Notes: generated by a model from the sequence alone, not told the origin. DNA of 64,000 nucleotides from an uncultured Paracoccaceae bacterium (GCA_947498985.1 CANMMF010000008.1:62001-126000); one strand, 5' to 3'; counted from the first letter of the stretch, positions 1 to 10,020 are shown. Numbers and translations: made by a program.

Positions 1-963
<963 letters not shown>

Positions 964-1294
964 GGCCAGTCCTTCGCGAAGGGTCGCGGCGGGCTTAGCA
1001 ACTTCATTGTCGTATTGGAATAGAAGACCGTCCCGCCAGTGATGTCAGCGGATAATGCAGCAAATGAGGGGTGCAACGGTGTTCATGGCACGTCATTAGC
1101 ACATGCTTCAAACCAAAAGCAATCGCGGCTTTCTCTTCCGCAAGGCACACCCCCCTGCCATTTCTTCTGGCCAGAAATACCTCGGGGGGATCAGGGGGGC
1201 GGCGCCCCCCACGCGCTCTGCGAGCGCGATGCGCGCCTGTTCGATCCCTGGATCGAACAGGCGCGCGGATCGGATCGGCATGCCGATCCGATCC
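964..1294. other. Intergenic region between cysS and the aldolase gene
   Basis: This 331-base stretch has no convincing gene. The cysS-proximal part (964-1140) is ordinary sequence that should hold the cysS promoter, although I cannot pick one out. The aldolase-proximal part (about 1149-1294) is filled with a dispersed repeat and four consecutive palindromes, listed separately. Confidence 0.7.
1149..1294 (-). repeat. 3'-end modular repeat with four back-to-back palindromes
   Basis: Read with the aldolase gene, the sequence after its stop codon begins at once with a perfect 28-base palindrome (1267-1294, GGATCGGATCGGCA and its complement). A 17-bp stem with a 2-base gap follows (1231-1247 with 1250-1266, GCGCGCCTGTTCGATCC), then a 7-bp stem (1212-1218 with 1222-1228, CGCGCTC), then a 7-bp G/C stem (1194-1200 with 1204-1210). 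The stretch ends with CCCCCCGAGGTATTT and AGAAGAAA (about 1160-1188), a module that recurs after other genes in the window. It could stop transcription or protect the 3' end, but there is no strong U-tract. Confidence 0.8.
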
Positions 1295-2200
1295 TCAGCC
1301 CACGGACGCCCGGTAGATCTTGTCGATATTGCCGCCAAGGGCCGCGTTGAACTCGGCCTCCGATTGCTGCTTTGAGAGCCCCTCGGTCAGTGCCCGGCTG
1401 AACGACGCGATCATCTTGGGCTGGCGCGCGAGCCGCGCGCAGGCGTCATCGGTGGAATACCCGCCCGACAGCGCCACAACCCGCAGCACCCGGGGGTGAT
1501 CGGCCAGCGCATCATAAAGCCCGTCGCTCGACGGGATGGTGAGCTTCAGCATCACCTGATCGTCCTCACCCAGCATATCGAGATGGGTCGTGATCGCGGC
1601 TTTCAGCATCTCTTCGGCCTCAGCCTTGCTGGGCGAGTGGATATCGACCTCCGGCTCCAGGATCGGCACCAGCCCGTTGTCGATCACCGCCCGCGCGATG
1701 GCGAATTGCTGGCCGACCACGGCCTGGATCCCGGCCTCGTTGGCCTCATGCACCACCGACCGCTCCTTGGTGCCGAAAATGCCGAACTGCTTGGCTTCGG
1801 GCAGCAGCCCGTCGAGCCCGGGCATCGCCTTCATCAGCTGCACGCCGTTTTCCTGCTCTTCCAGCCCCTTGTCGATCTTCAGAAACGGCACGATCCCGCG
1901 ATCCTCCCAAAGCAGCTGCGCCACCGGCTTGCCGTCGATATCCCCGCGCATCGTCCGCTCGAACAGGATCGCGCCGATGACCTTTTCGGAGGTGAAATCC
2001 GGCGCCATGATGATCCGCGCGCGCATGGCGTGGATCTCGGCAAACATCTGCTCGTCGCCGGAATAGGCATCCTCCTCGACGCCGTAGAGCCGCAGCGCCT
2101 TGGGTGTGGAGCCGCCGGACTGGTCGAGAGCGGCGATGAACCCCTTGCCGGTCGCCATCTGTTCGACCTGTTGCGCAAAAATCTCCGATGTGTCGGCCAT
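1295..2200 (-). CDS. fda: Class I fructose-bisphosphate aldolase
   Basis: Cleaves fructose 1,6-bisphosphate to glyceraldehyde 3-phosphate and dihydroxyacetone phosphate, or the reverse in gluconeogenesis, through a Schiff base with lysine rather than a metal. The 301-residue protein matches the short bacterial class I type in length. The expected Schiff-base lysine is Lys219 in VMLKLTIPSS. ALDQSGGSTPKAL near residue 24 and PILEPEVDI near residue 179 are further family motifs. The ATG at 2200 is preceded by GAGGG at good spacing; an in-frame start 13 codons upstream lacks this. It looks monocistronic, followed directly by the palindrome cluster. Confidence 0.95.
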   Translation of the reverse strand: MADTSEIFAQQVEQMATGKGFIAALDQSGGSTPKALRLYGVEEDAYSGDEQMFAEIHAMRARIIMAPDFTSEKVIGAILFERTMRGDIDGKPVAQLLWEDRGIVPFLKIDKGLEEQENGVQLMKAMPGLDGLLPEAKQFGIFGTKERSVVHEANEAGIQAVVGQQFAIARAVIDNGLVPILEPEVDIHSPSKAEAEEMLKAAITTHLDMLGEDDQVMLKLTIPSSDGLYDALADHPRVLRVVALSGGYSTDDACARLARQPKMIASFSRALTEGLSKQQSEAEFNAALGGNIDKIYRASVG

Positions 2201-2295
2201 GGTGCCCTCGTGTGAATGTCGTTTCGGTTGACCCGACATAAACCAAGGGCGCGCGGGGACATAGGGCCGTTAACGCTAACCCCGGGCCGCGGCGC

Positions 2296-3657
2296 TCATC
2301 TTTTTGCCAGCGCGAGCCAGATTCCGTCCCGCGCCCGCACCGTCAGATGCGCTTCGGGCACCGGCACGCGGTCCGGCACCGGCACCACGCGCAGATCGCG
2401 CAGCAGCAGCGCCAGCAGCAGCGTGCCCTCGGCCATGGCAAAGCCTGCTCCTGTGCAGACCCGCGCGCCTGCGGAAAACGGCATATAGGCGTCGCGCCCG
2501 CAGGCCTTGCCGTTTTCGGTCTGCCAGCGGGCCGGGTCGAACCCGTCGGGATTGTCCCAGAGCCGCGTGTGCCGGTGCAGGTGCCAGGGGCTCAGCACCA
2601 CCTGCGCGCCTTTGGGCAGATCGCGGTCGCGGAAGCGCTCGGGCCGGGTCGTCTCGCGCACCATCATCGGCACCGGCGGGTAAAGCCGCAGCGTCTCGCG
2701 AAAGACATCCCGTGTGACCCGCAGCTTTGAAAGCTCGGAGAACTCGCCCTGCTCCAGGGCTGCCGCCTCCGCCGCGATCCGGTCCTGCCAGTCCGGGTAA
2801 AGCGCGCAAAGGTAAAGCCCCCAGGCCAGCGCGCTGGCAGAGGTCTCGTGCCCGGCCAGAAAGAAGATCGCCACCTGGTCGACCATCTCTTCGGTGTCGA
2901 ACGTCTCCCCGGTTTCGGGATCGCGCGTGGTCATGATCTTGGTGGCAAGATCGTCCGGCGCCGTCCCGTCCTCGATCTGCCGCATGCGCCGCGCGGTCAG
3001 CTCGGAAATCAGCGCCCGGATCCGGCGGGCGGAGGCGCGGGTATCGGCCCGGAAAAACCGCGGCATCCAGCGCGGCAAAGGCAGGAACGCCGCGAGGTTG
3101 AGGATCGGCTGGCTGCGCTGATAGGCGCGGAACTCGTGAAACACCGCCTGCGCGATCTCGTCCTCGATGGGAATGGAAAAGAGCGTGCGAAAGATCACGT
3201 CCGCGGCGGCATGGCTGGTCACTTCCTCGATCTCCACCACCTCTCCGGCGCGCGCCGCCAGCCGCGACTGTGCCGAAAGCGCCGCCTGCCACATCGCCCC
3301 CCAGCTTTCGCGCAGCCGCCCGCCTTCAAAGGCCGGATCGATGATCCGCCGCTGCCGCTGCCACTGCGCGCCGTTGGTCAGAAACACCGAATTGCCCAGC
3401 AATGGCCGCAGCCCCTCGCCGATCCGGTCCGATTTCGGGAAATCCATCGGCCGGTCCTTCAGCACGGTCTTCACCAGCTCCGGCTGGTTCACCATGTAGG
3501 AGCGGAAGAACGGCGTCCGGAACTCCGCCATCCAGGCACGATAAAGCCGCGCGGGCTGGGCCGAGAGGATGTCGGCGCGAAAGAGCCGCAAATACTGCCG
3601 GAGCGACACGCGGTCCGCGCGGGCTTGCGGTTTGGGGGGCAATGCGGGCCCGGTCAC
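2296..3657 (-). CDS. Cytochrome P450
   Basis: Haem-thiolate monooxygenase of 453 residues; the substrate cannot be told from sequence. All the hallmark motifs are intact: the I-helix oxygen-activation motif AGHETS at 268-273, the K-helix ETLR at 321-324, and the haem loop FSAGARVCTG at 394-403 with Cys401 as the iron ligand. There is no membrane anchor and no fused reductase, so it should depend on separate electron donors. The GTG at 3657 gives MTGPALPPKP, the proline-rich opening expected for this type; the frame stays open upstream, but that overlaps the hydrolase gene. It lies 10 bases after the hydrolase stop on the same strand, so the two are probably co-transcribed. Confidence 0.93.
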   Translation of the reverse strand: MTGPALPPKPQARADRVSLRQYLRLFRADILSAQPARLYRAWMAEFRTPFFRSYMVNQPELVKTVLKDRPMDFPKSDRIGEGLRPLLGNSVFLTNGAQWQRQRRIIDPAFEGGRLRESWGAMWQAALSAQSRLAARAGEVVEIEEVTSHAAADVIFRTLFSIPIEDEIAQAVFHEFRAYQRSQPILNLAAFLPLPRWMPRFFRADTRASARRIRALISELTARRMRQIEDGTAPDDLATKIMTTRDPETGETFDTEEMVDQVAIFFLAGHETSASALAWGLYLCALYPDWQDRIAAEAAALEQGEFSELSKLRVTRDVFRETLRLYPPVPMMVRETTRPERFRDRDLPKGAQVVLSPWHLHRHTRLWDNPDGFDPARWQTENGKACGRDAYMPFSAGARVCTGAGFAMAEGTLLLALLLRDLRVVPVPDRVPVPEAHLTVRARDGIWLALAKR

Positions 3658-3667
3658 CTGCGGGCTT

Positions 3668-4894
3668 TCATGCCGCAACAGAGGTGAATTTCGAGACCGG
3701 CACGTCGATCCGGCTGGCCGAGGGCGGTCTGCCGGCATAGCGCGCGGCCAGCGACACCGGCCCGGCGGTGATCTGGAAATAGTCGTAATCCAGCGGCCGG
3801 TCGAACGCGCAGAGATACTGGAAATGCAGCCGGAAGAACTTCCAGCGCAGCTCCGCCCAGCGCGCGGGGCTGAGCGAGCGGGTGAACTGCGCCGAAAAGA
3901 CCAGCGGCCAGCGCTTGTTCTCGGGCGCCACACCCGAGACGGCGACCGGATCGCACAGCGCAAAGGCGCAGCCATCGCCGGGGGCGGTCACATCGACCCA
4001 GGTCAGCTCCTCTCGCGCGCTCAGATAGCGCAGATCGGCGCGCAGCCGGTGCGCCTCACGCAGGAACGACACCATCGGCACGACCTGACCGAGACTCAGA
4101 AACGCCAGTTTCGGCCCGTTGGCGGGCACCCGTCCCGCCCGTATCAGATCCGCCAGGATCGACACCGCCAGATGCGCGCCAGAGGAATGGCCGACCACCA
4201 GCACCTCTTCCACATCATCGGTGAGCGCGCGCGCGATCACATCCTGAAACGCCGCCATGCGCGTCTCGAGCGCGTCGGGATTAGCACCGCGATAGCGCGC
4301 CGAAAAGGCGTAGTCATGCATGAGATAATAGGCGTAGAACTTGCCGTCCTTGCGCTTGAACCAGCGCAAAACCGCCCAGATCATCGCCAGGGCGCCCATC
4401 CCGCCGAGGACCTGCGCCGCGGCGCCGATCAGCGGGGTCGCGAGGGACGCCAGCGCATAGACCACCCAGCCGAGCAGCAGCGCCACCAGAAGCTGCGCCA
4501 GCAGCATCCCGATCGGGTAAAGCGCCGCGATCACCGGACCCTTGCGCAACCGCATCAGACGCCCGAGCGCGCCGGTGGCGATATACTCCCAGGCGGTGCG
4601 CAGCAATTGCAGGTAGGTCGCGGGGATTGTCGTCGCCATGCTGTCGCGCACGATGTCGGACCAGACCAGCACCTCGATATCGGCGCGGGTCTCCGCGCCC
4701 TCGATCCGCGCCTTTACATGCCAGCCGTAAGGGCCCTTGGTCTTCTTCGGTCGCAGCGCGATCTCGTAGCCCGAGATCTCCGCCTGTGCTGCGGCTTCCT
4801 TGCGGTAAAGCTCGCGGTAGCGGCGCGGATGAATGGGGTCGTATCCGGGGATGTAGAACACCCGGCGCCGCCTGATTTGCTGCTCTTTGACCAT
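3668..4894 (-). CDS. Predicted membrane-associated alpha/beta hydrolase
   Basis: A 408-residue protein of unknown function. A serine-hydrolase nucleophile elbow, GHSSG, lies at 235-239, and hydrophobic stretches at about 121-180 predict two membrane spans that place the hydrolase part against the inner membrane. The N-terminus has the phrase FYIPGYDPIHPRRYRELYR, typical of a conserved proteobacterial family of uncharacterised proteins. The ATG at 4894 (MVKEQQ) is preferred over a TTG 20 codons upstream. The gene is immediately upstream of the P450, which suggests a shared role, perhaps on a lipid or ester, but that is inference. The hydrolase fold is fairly sure; the substrate is unknown. Confidence 0.75.
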   Translation of the reverse strand: MVKEQQIRRRRVFYIPGYDPIHPRRYRELYRKEAAAQAEISGYEIALRPKKTKGPYGWHVKARIEGAETRADIEVLVWSDIVRDSMATTIPATYLQLLRTAWEYIATGALGRLMRLRKGPVIAALYPIGMLLAQLLVALLLGWVVYALASLATPLIGAAAQVLGGMGALAMIWAVLRWFKRKDGKFYAYYLMHDYAFSARYRGANPDALETRMAAFQDVIARALTDDVEEVLVVGHSSGAHLAVSILADLIRAGRVPANGPKLAFLSLGQVVPMVSFLREAHRLRADLRYLSAREELTWVDVTAPGDGCAFALCDPVAVSGVAPENKRWPLVFSAQFTRSLSPARWAELRWKFFRLHFQYLCAFDRPLDYDYFQITAGPVSLAARYAGRPPSASRIDVPVSKFTSVAA

Positions 4895-5030
4895 TCCGCG
4901 GGCCCTTTGGCCTTTGCCAACTCTCCGACCCACGATACCCGCCTTTTTCGGCAAGAGTAAGGCAGCGCGTCCCGCTCCGGCACTCCCGCCTCCCCGGCCC
5001 GATGCGGCGCGTCGCGCCCGCCGCTTGCTG

Positions 5031-5052
5031 AATAAAAGCGCGCGGAAGCGCT
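5031..5052 (-). terminator. Rho-independent terminator of ccdA
   Basis: Fourteen bases after the ccdA stop, the minus strand reads AGCGCTTCCGCGCGCT followed by TTTATT, a short G/C hairpin with a T-rich tail. The hairpin and its 5' flank (5034-5062) match 10127-10155 at 28 of 29 positions, where they serve the dehydrogenase gene. Confidence 0.75.
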
Positions 5053-5065
5053 CCTTTGGATCGCC

Positions 5066-5818
5066 CTACCCCAGTTGTCCGAGCGCCGGAAACGCCTCGA
5101 GCAGCCAGAACGCAAAGGCCGAGAACGCGCCCGTCACCAGCGCCAGCCCGACCGCCACCAGCAGCCCGCCCGAGACCTTCTCGATCAGCCCCATATGACG
5201 CTTGAGGCGGTTCATGACGCCCATCGCGCGGGTCAGGAACACCGCCGCCAGCAAGAACGGCAGGCCAAGCCCCGCGGCATAGACCGCCAGCAGCGTGGTG
5301 CCGCGGGTCACCGATGCCTCGGTCGCGGCCAGAGACAGGATCGCGCCCAGCTGCGGCCCGATGCAGGGCGTCCAGCCAAAGGCGAAGGCCAGCCCCAGGA
5401 TATAGGCGCCAAAGGCCGAGCCGCCGGTCTCGCCGGTCTCCAGCCGCGCCTCGCGGTCCAGAAACGGGATGCGGAAGACACCAAGGAAATGCAGCCCGAA
5501 GACGATCACCACGACACCAGAGATCCGCGCCAGAAGCACCTGGTTCTGCAGGAAAAACATGCCCAGCCAGGAGGCCGTGAAGCCGAGCAGCAAAAACACC
5601 GTCGACAGCCCCAGCACAAAGAACAGGGCCGCCACGATCACCCGCATCCGGGCCGGGCCGCCGCCTTCCATCTCGGTCATGCTCATGCCCGACATGAACG
5701 CCAGATAAGGCGGCACGATGGGCAATACGCAAGGGCTCAGAAACGAGATGAAGCCCGCCAGAAGCGCCACGGTCATGGCGGGCAAAAGCGACGCGTCAAT
5801 GATCTCGATTCCAAACAT
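5066..5818 (-). CDS. ccdA: Cytochrome c biogenesis protein CcdA
   Basis: Integral membrane protein that passes electrons from cytoplasmic thioredoxin to periplasmic thiol proteins, keeping apocytochrome c cysteines reduced for haem attachment. The 250-residue protein has about six hydrophobic segments. The two membrane cysteines lie in the family motifs FLSPCVLPIVPPYLAFMSG near the N-terminus and GWTPCIGPQLGAIL near the middle. The ATG at 5818 gives MFGIEIID; an in-frame GTG two codons upstream is possible. It diverges from the TusA-like gene across 93 bases, which must carry both promoters. A short terminator follows. Confidence 0.95.
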   Translation of the reverse strand: MFGIEIIDASLLPAMTVALLAGFISFLSPCVLPIVPPYLAFMSGMSMTEMEGGGPARMRVIVAALFFVLGLSTVFLLLGFTASWLGMFFLQNQVLLARISGVVVIVFGLHFLGVFRIPFLDREARLETGETGGSAFGAYILGLAFAFGWTPCIGPQLGAILSLAATEASVTRGTTLLAVYAAGLGLPFLLAAVFLTRAMGVMNRLKRHMGLIEKVSGGLLVAVGLALVTGAFSAFAFWLLEAFPALGQLG

Positions 5819-5911
5819 ATCCACTGCTTAGGGCAAAGCGGCCGGCGCGTCACCCTCACCCGCGTCACATCCTTGTGGACCTTTTGTGACCACCGGCATA
5901 TCTCCCGGTTC

Positions 5912-6172
5912 ATGAGTGAGACACCTGATCCCCGTGACGCCGACGCGCCCGTGACCGAGCTTGACGCCACCGGTCTGCTGTGCCCGCTGCCGGTTCTGAA
6001 GGCGCGCAAACGGCTTGGCGCACTGCCCGGCGGCGCGCTGTTGCGCCTGCGCACCGACGATCCCGCCGCCATCGTGGATGTGCCGCATTACTGCGCCGAG
6101 GCCGGTCATGCGCTGGAAGACAGCCGGGAAGAGGGGGGCGCGATGGTCTGGACCATCCGCAAGACGCTTTAG
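5912..6172 (+). CDS. TusA/SirA-family sulfurtransferase-like protein
   Basis: A small 86-residue cytoplasmic protein of the TusA family, which carries persulfide sulfur for tRNA thiolation or other sulfur trafficking. The signature LDATGLLCPLPVLKARK places the reactive Cys in the canonical CPxP context near residue 23. The length is typical. The family has several branches, and the sequence does not tell whether this one serves tRNA modification or another acceptor. It diverges from ccdA, also a thiol-redox gene, and converges on rne, sharing the hairpin at 6362-6397. Confidence 0.88.
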   Translation: MSETPDPRDADAPVTELDATGLLCPLPVLKARKRLGALPGGALLRLRTDDPAAIVDVPHYCAEAGHALEDSREEGGAMVWTIRKTL

Positions 6173-6361
6173 TCTCAAAGATCTGTCACGTCTCTGCGGC
6201 GGACCGGGTTTTTGCGCCGATCCGACGGAGGTTTCTTCGCAGTTGGTGTTTCCGATGCCATGGAGACACCCGCATCGACAGGCCCATTCAGCACGGAGCG
6301 GCAAAGTGTTCCCGTCCCTTTCACATCCGTCGCGATCCAACCGGCCCTGACCCCGGACGGC

Positions 6362-6397
6362 AAAAAAGGCGTCTCCCGGTTCGAGAAACGCCTTTTT
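6362..6397. terminator. Bidirectional terminator between the tusA-like gene and rne
   Basis: AAAAAAGGCGTCTC, a short loop, then GAGAAACGCCTTTTT forms a stem with one bulge, flanked by A and T runs on the two sides, so it can end transcripts from both convergent genes. Confidence 0.85.
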
Positions 6398-6423
6398 CCG
6401 ATCTCATCGCCTGCAGCGCGGGA

Positions 6424-9400
6424 TTACCGCCCCAGCGACCACCAGCCACGCTTTTTCGGCTTGGCCTCTTCGGTCGCGTCCGGCGCGGTCTCCGCCACAG
6501 CAGCGCTTTCGGCCACCGGCGCGGGCTCCGGCGGGGCAGGCTCGGCAGGCGCGGCGTCGACCGGCGCATCCGCAGCCACCACGTCCGCGATCACCTCGCT
6601 GGCCTTTCTGCGCGTGCGCGCCGGGCGGGGTTTTGGTGCCTCGCTTGCGCTGTCGGGCTCCGGCGCGTCCTTGGCTGGCGCGTCCTTGGCTGGCGCGTCC
6701 TTGGACACCGCCGCCGTGTCGACCACGGCATCGCCGTCGCTCACGGTCTCGGCCGAAACCGCCGCTTTCTCGTCTGTCGCACCCTTGGCCGGTTTGGCCT
6801 CGGAGGGCTTCTCCTTGGAATTCGCCGCCTCCTCGGATTTGGCAGCTTTCGCACGCGAAGACCGGCCGGAGCTTGACCGCGACCGGGTGGTCCGGGTCTT
6901 TTTCGGCGCGGGCGCGTCCTTGCTCTCGGAGTCGGCCTCGGCCTCGGGATCGGCCTCCGCCGCGCTTGCCGCGTCGGCCTTGTCGCTCACCACATCCTCT
7001 GGCTTGGCATCCGGCTCGGCCTCTGCCGCCACCTCGGGCGCGGCCTGCGCCGCGACCTCTGCCACAGCCTCAGCCGCAGGGGCCTTCGCGGGCGCTTCCG
7101 CACCAGACTCCTCCTTGCGCGTCTCGTCAGCCGCGCCGGTGTCATCGCGCTCCTGCGCGCCATCGGTATCCTTGGATTTCGACGACCGGCGGCGACGGCG
7201 GCGGCGCTTCTTCTTGGGTTTGTCCTCGTCGCCATCGCGCTCGGGCGGGCTTTCCGCACCGCTCTCCTGCGCAACCGCCTCCTCGTCTTCCTCCTCGGAG
7301 GCCGCATCCTCGTCGACCTGATCCATCAGCGTGGTGTCGACCGACACCACCGGCGCCGCTTCGCGCACCGGGCGCGTCGCGGTCTTGAACTTCTCCATGG
7401 AGAAATCGGGCGCCACCAGATGCGGGTCGCCCTCGATGCGCACGGCCATGCCGTAGCGCGCCTCGATCTGGGCCACATGCTCACGCTTCTGGTTCATCAG
7501 GTAATTGGCGATGCTGACCGGGCATTTCAGCAGCACTTCGCGCGACCGGCGCCGCGTGCCTTCTTCCTCGATCTGGCGCAACACCTGCAGCGCCATATTG
7601 TCGTCCGAGCGGATGAGGCCGGTGCCGTGACAGGCCGCACAGGGCTGGGTGGTCGCCTCGATCATGCCGGGACGCAGCCGCTGGCGGCTCATCTCCAGAA
7701 GACCGAAGCCGGAGATCCGTCCCACCTGGATGCGCGCGCGGTCGGTCTTGAGCTTGTCTTTGAGCTTTTTCTCGACGGCGGCGTTGTTCTTGCGCTCGTC
7801 CATGTCGATGAAGTCGATCACGATAAGCCCGGCCAGATCACGCAGACGCAGCTGACGCGCCACTTCTTCGGCGGCCTCCAGATTGGTCTTGGTCGCGGTG
7901 TCCTCGATCGAGCCTTCCTTGGTCGCCCGGCCCGAGTTCACGTCGATGGCCACCAGCGCCTCGGTCACACCGATCACGATATAGCCGCCGGATTTCAGCT
8001 GAACCGTCGGGTTGAACATGCCCGACAGGTACGATTCCACCTGATGGCGCGCAAAAAGCGGCATCTGGTCGGCGTAGTTCTTCACGTTCTTGGCGTGGGA
8101 CGGCATGATCATCTTCATGAAGTCCTTGGCGATGCGGTAGCCGCGTTCGCCCTCCACCAGAACCTCGTCGATCTCGCGGTTATAGAGATCGCGGATCGAG
8201 CGTTTGATCAGATCGCCCTCTTCGTAGATCTTCGCGGGTGCGATGCTCTTCAGCGTGAGCTCCCGGATTTGCTCCCAGAGCCGCTGGAGATACTCGTAAT
8301 CGCGCTTGATCTCGGTCTTGGTGCGCTTGGCGCCTGCGGTGCGGATGATGAGGCCCGCCCCTTTGGGCACGTCGATGTCACCGGCGATGGCCTTCAGCTT
8401 GGAGCGGTCGGCGGCATTGGTGATCTTGCGGGAAATCCCGCCGCCCCGCGCGGTGTTGGGCATCAGCACGCAGTAACGGCCCGCAAGGCTGAGATAGGTA
8501 GTCAGTGCCGCACCCTTGTTGCCGCGCTCTTCCTTGACGACCTGCACAAGCAGGATCTGACGGACCTTGACGACCTCCTGGATCTTGTATTTGCGCGGGC
8601 GCGGTTTGCGCGGCGGGCGGATGTCGTCATGGGTATCGTCATCGGCCACGGATTCAATGGAAGCGTCCCGTGCCGCGGCATCGGCCTTGCCACCGCGCGG
8701 CTTGTCCTCCGCATCCTCGTCGGACTTGTCCTCTGCGTCCTCCGACGCGGCTTCGGCGTCATCCTCGGATCGGGAAGCCTCCGCCGCCGCCTCCGCGCCT
8801 GCCGCATCCTCCTTGCCGATCCGAGCCGCATCGACCTCCCCGGCAGCGCCGTCCGCAGACGCATCCCCTTCCGCCGCCGCCTCTTCGGGCGCGCCATCGG
8901 GCTCTTCCACCGGCGTTTCGGCCACCCGCTCCATCGGCGATGAGCCCTCTTCGGGGTTCACCGTCTCCTCGCCCTCGTCGTCGAGGTCGATGGTTTCCAT
9001 CCCCGAGATCTGCTTGTCGGGCGCGGCTGTCGTCACCGCATCATCCGATTTCGACGCCTCCGCCTTCGACGGCTTGCGCCGCGAGCGCGACCTCGAGGAA
9101 CGTTTGGGCTTGTCCTCTTCCTCGGCGGCGGCGGCAGCGAGGGCCGCTTCTTCTTCCATCAGCGCCTGACGGTCGGCCACCGGGATCTGGTAGTAATCGG
9201 GATGGATCTCCGAAAAGGCGAGAAACCCGTGCCGGTTGCCGCCGTAATCCACAAACGCCGCCTGCAGCGACGGCTCGACCCTTGTGACTTTTGCTAGATA
9301 GATATTGCCTGCAAGCTGGCGCTTGTTTTCGGATTCAAAATCGAACTCCTCGACCTTGTTTCCGTCCACCACCACAACGCGGGTCTCTTCCGCGTGGGTG

Positions 9401-9426
9401 GCGTCGATGAGCATTTTCTTTGCCAT
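6424..9426 (-). CDS. rne: Ribonuclease E
   Basis: Endoribonuclease that starts mRNA decay and processes rRNA and tRNA precursors, and serves as the degradosome scaffold. The 1000-residue protein opens with MAKKMLIDATHAEE. The S1 RNA-binding domain begins near residue 38 and is interrupted at about 88-275 by an acidic and arginine-rich low-complexity insert, then resumes at PRKYKIQEVVKVRQ. The catalytic core has its magnesium-binding aspartates in AIDVNSGRATKE (near 494) and VIDFIDMDE (near 534), and the zinc-link CAACHGTG near 595. Residues from about 690 are a disordered acidic, basic and Ala/Pro-rich tail with an arginine run, ending in RGWWSLGR, as in alphaproteobacterial homologues. A run of KDAPA repeats occurs near 6660-6705. 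Confidence 0.96.
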   Translation of the reverse strand: MAKKMLIDATHAEETRVVVVDGNKVEEFDFESENKRQLAGNIYLAKVTRVEPSLQAAFVDYGGNRHGFLAFSEIHPDYYQIPVADRQALMEEEAALAAAAAEEEDKPKRSSRSRSRRKPSKAEASKSDDAVTTAAPDKQISGMETIDLDDEGEETVNPEEGSSPMERVAETPVEEPDGAPEEAAAEGDASADGAAGEVDAARIGKEDAAGAEAAAEASRSEDDAEAASEDAEDKSDEDAEDKPRGGKADAAARDASIESVADDDTHDDIRPPRKPRPRKYKIQEVVKVRQILLVQVVKEERGNKGAALTTYLSLAGRYCVLMPNTARGGGISRKITNAADRSKLKAIAGDIDVPKGAGLIIRTAGAKRTKTEIKRDYEYLQRLWEQIRELTLKSIAPAKIYEEGDLIKRSIRDLYNREIDEVLVEGERGYRIAKDFMKMIMPSHAKNVKNYADQMPLFARHQVESYLSGMFNPTVQLKSGGYIVIGVTEALVAIDVNSGRATKEGSIEDTATKTNLEAAEEVARQLRLRDLAGLIVIDFIDMDERKNNAAVEKKLKDKLKTDRARIQVGRISGFGLLEMSRQRLRPGMIEATTQPCAACHGTGLIRSDDNMALQVLRQIEEEGTRRRSREVLLKCPVSIANYLMNQKREHVAQIEARYGMAVRIEGDPHLVAPDFSMEKFKTATRPVREAAPVVSVDTTLMDQVDEDAASEEEDEEAVAQESGAESPPERDGDEDKPKKKRRRRRRRSSKSKDTDGAQERDDTGAADETRKEESGAEAPAKAPAAEAVAEVAAQAAPEVAAEAEPDAKPEDVVSDKADAASAAEADPEAEADSESKDAPAPKKTRTTRSRSSSGRSSRAKAAKSEEAANSKEKPSEAKPAKGATDEKAAVSAETVSDGDAVVDTAAVSKDAPAKDAPAKDAPEPDSASEAPKPRPARTRRKASEVIADVVAADAPVDAAPAEPAPPEPAPVAESAAVAETAPDATEEAKPKKRGWWSLGR

Positions 9427-9874
9427 GTTATCCGTCTGCACGGGCAAATCCCGCGCTCTCCTGGCGGAGAGAGCGATGTCCGGCCGTGTCTGATTTGGGC
9501 GATTTGGGACGCGCGGGAATGGCGGGACCCTTGGTCCCTTGCCCCATCCCCCGAAAGTCTCGCGCGCGTCATCGCGGTTCTTCTCCGACACCTGCACGCT
9601 GACGAAGATCCGTGAAAAGGACCCTGTCAAAGGCGGCGCCTGTTCAATTGGCCCGACGCGCTTGCGCGACGTTCGGGCACGGTTCACTGGCCTTGCGGCC
9701 CAATCGGTCTGTCCGGGGCAGGCAACATCCTGCAGTCTCCGGTCCAGCGAAACTGATGTGGCGACGTGCCAGGCACGCGCTTCGGCCAACATAATGGCAG
9801 GCCGTGTGAAAAGACAATGGGCAATCGTGCTGACCTGTCGCCATCACACGCCTCACTTGCGTCTTTGCTTCGGA

Positions 9875-10020
9875 GCCGCCGCTTGCCAAAGGCAGGCCAG
9901 ACAGCGGGCGCGTTCCGGGGCAAGCCAAATCGCCGAGGGGCCCCATGTCTCATGGGGATGCGGCTATTTTGCTTCGCGCCGGGGCGTGGCCGCTGTCAGG
10001 CAGGCCGGGCAAGCGGCGGC
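9875..10020. repeat. 146-base palindromic element, copy A (rne upstream)
   Basis: The outer arms are GCCGCCGCTTGCC (9875-9887) and its exact complement (10008-10020). Further in, AGACAGCGG faces CCGCTGTC, and GCAAGCCAAATCGCCGAGGGG faces ATGCGGCTATTTTGCTTCGC. The tip is CCCCATGTCTCATGGGG (9941-9957). Folded, the whole element is one long, slightly imperfect hairpin. Copy B at 46497-46641 has the same length, tip and inner phrasing with different outer-arm bases that still pair, which suggests the pairing itself is kept. Confidence 0.85.

Noticed and set aside
3658-3975. N-terminal extension of the P450 frame
   Set aside because: It overlaps the 3' end of the hydrolase gene in another frame and lacks P450-like sequence; the GTG at 3657 gives the expected opening.
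6175-6363. A 62-codon frame between the TusA-like gene and rne
   Set aside because: No ribosome site, no hydrophobic or conserved segment; most likely chance.
6212-7321. Ser/Ala-rich open frame opposite the rne tail
   Set aside because: It mirrors the low-complexity acidic tail of RNase E on the other strand and shows no domain.
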